Below are positions 7,193 to 7,204 of a DNA stretch of 7,204 bases, piece after piece. The DNA is from Nitrospirota bacterium (GTDB lineage Bacteria > Nitrospinota_A > UBA7883). A program made the position numbers and the translations under genes. Each line of letters opens with the position of its first letter. Position 1 is the first letter of the stretch. The notes under the pieces are model-generated. The model had not been told where the DNA came from and made no database searches. It saw only the letters and a list, made by a program, of their open reading frames with translations. The stretch is taken from NCBI GenBank assembly GCA_011052055.1, contig DRJW01000271.1, forward strand, positions 1-7,204. Direction: 5' to 3'.

Positions 7193-7204
7193 TAGTAATA
7201 ACTA
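7193..7204. other. Hairpin tip at window edge
   Basis: TAGT (7193-7196) pairs exactly with ACTA (7201-7204) around an AATA loop. The bases before it are CG (7191-7192), so if the stem continues the next bases outside the window should be CG. It is read as the apex of the inverted repeat that begins after the lipoprotein gene. Confidence 0.45.

Larger units (their letters stand above)
7111..7204. repeat. Candidate intergenic repeat: left arm of a long inverted repeat, cut by window end
   Basis: The bases after the lipoprotein stop are noncoding and unlike the genes. They are purine-rich with recurring CGAGC/GCGAG words (AATCGAGCGAAAA, GGCGAGACTGCGAGAC, TAGCCGCAAG) and end in TAGT-AATA-ACTA, a hairpin tip. 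The arrangement resembles dispersed intergenic repeats in which a long 5' arm, a short loop and a mirrored 3' arm form one extended hairpin. Only the 5' arm and tip are visible, and copy number cannot be judged from one window, so the call is tentative. Confidence 0.4.

Noticed and set aside
7102..7204. CRISPR array or tRNA in the terminal noncoding stretch
   Set aside because: There are no evenly spaced identical repeats and no cloverleaf or T-loop (GTTCRANNC) pattern; an inverted repeat explains the words better.

Overview
The window reads as the 3' part of a flagellin (or other surface protein) glycosylation operon from a flagellated, probably Gram-negative bacterium. Five genes lie on the + strand with almost no space between them: gaps of 12, 8 and 5 bases, then a 4-base ATGA overlap. 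No gene is supported on the - strand. The Gram-negative reading rests on a GT9 (heptosyltransferase-superfamily) enzyme, a lipobox-bearing PKD-domain lipoprotein and a Maf motility-associated factor. Base composition is roughly balanced between GC and AT. I cannot place the phylum from sequence alone. The combination would fit Desulfobacterota, Nitrospinota or similar lineages, but that is a guess.

Layout. (1) Positions 1-927: a GT4-type glycosyltransferase that enters from beyond the left edge, so its N-terminal domain is incomplete. (2) 940-2820: a full-length Maf glycosyltransferase (MAF_flag10/DUF115 core), the type of enzyme that moves nonulosonic acids such as pseudaminic or legionaminic acid onto flagellin. 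(3) 2829-4634: a CgeB-like glycosyltransferase with an N-terminal module that looks like the one at the start of the Maf protein next to it. (4) 4640-6376: a GT9 enzyme with four clustered cysteines and a long, mostly helical C-terminal extension that I cannot identify. (5) 6373-7101: a small lipoprotein with two PKD-like Ig-fold domains, overlapping the stop of the GT9 gene. (6) 7102-7204: a noncoding tail holding what looks like the first half of a long inverted repeat whose tip is at the window edge.

Working model (inference): Maf attaches the first sugar to flagellin in the cytoplasm. The GT4, CgeB-like and GT9 enzymes then extend or vary the glycan. The modules that look shared between the Maf and CgeB-like proteins, and the helical tails, may dock these enzymes on a common acceptor or on one another. 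No nonulosonate biosynthesis gene and no flagellin gene is inside the window; they should lie upstream if the model is right. The lipoprotein may be a surface or periplasmic partner, or simply a co-transcribed passenger. The least expected features are the apparent Maf-N/CgeB fusion, the GT9 C-terminal extension and the terminal repeat.
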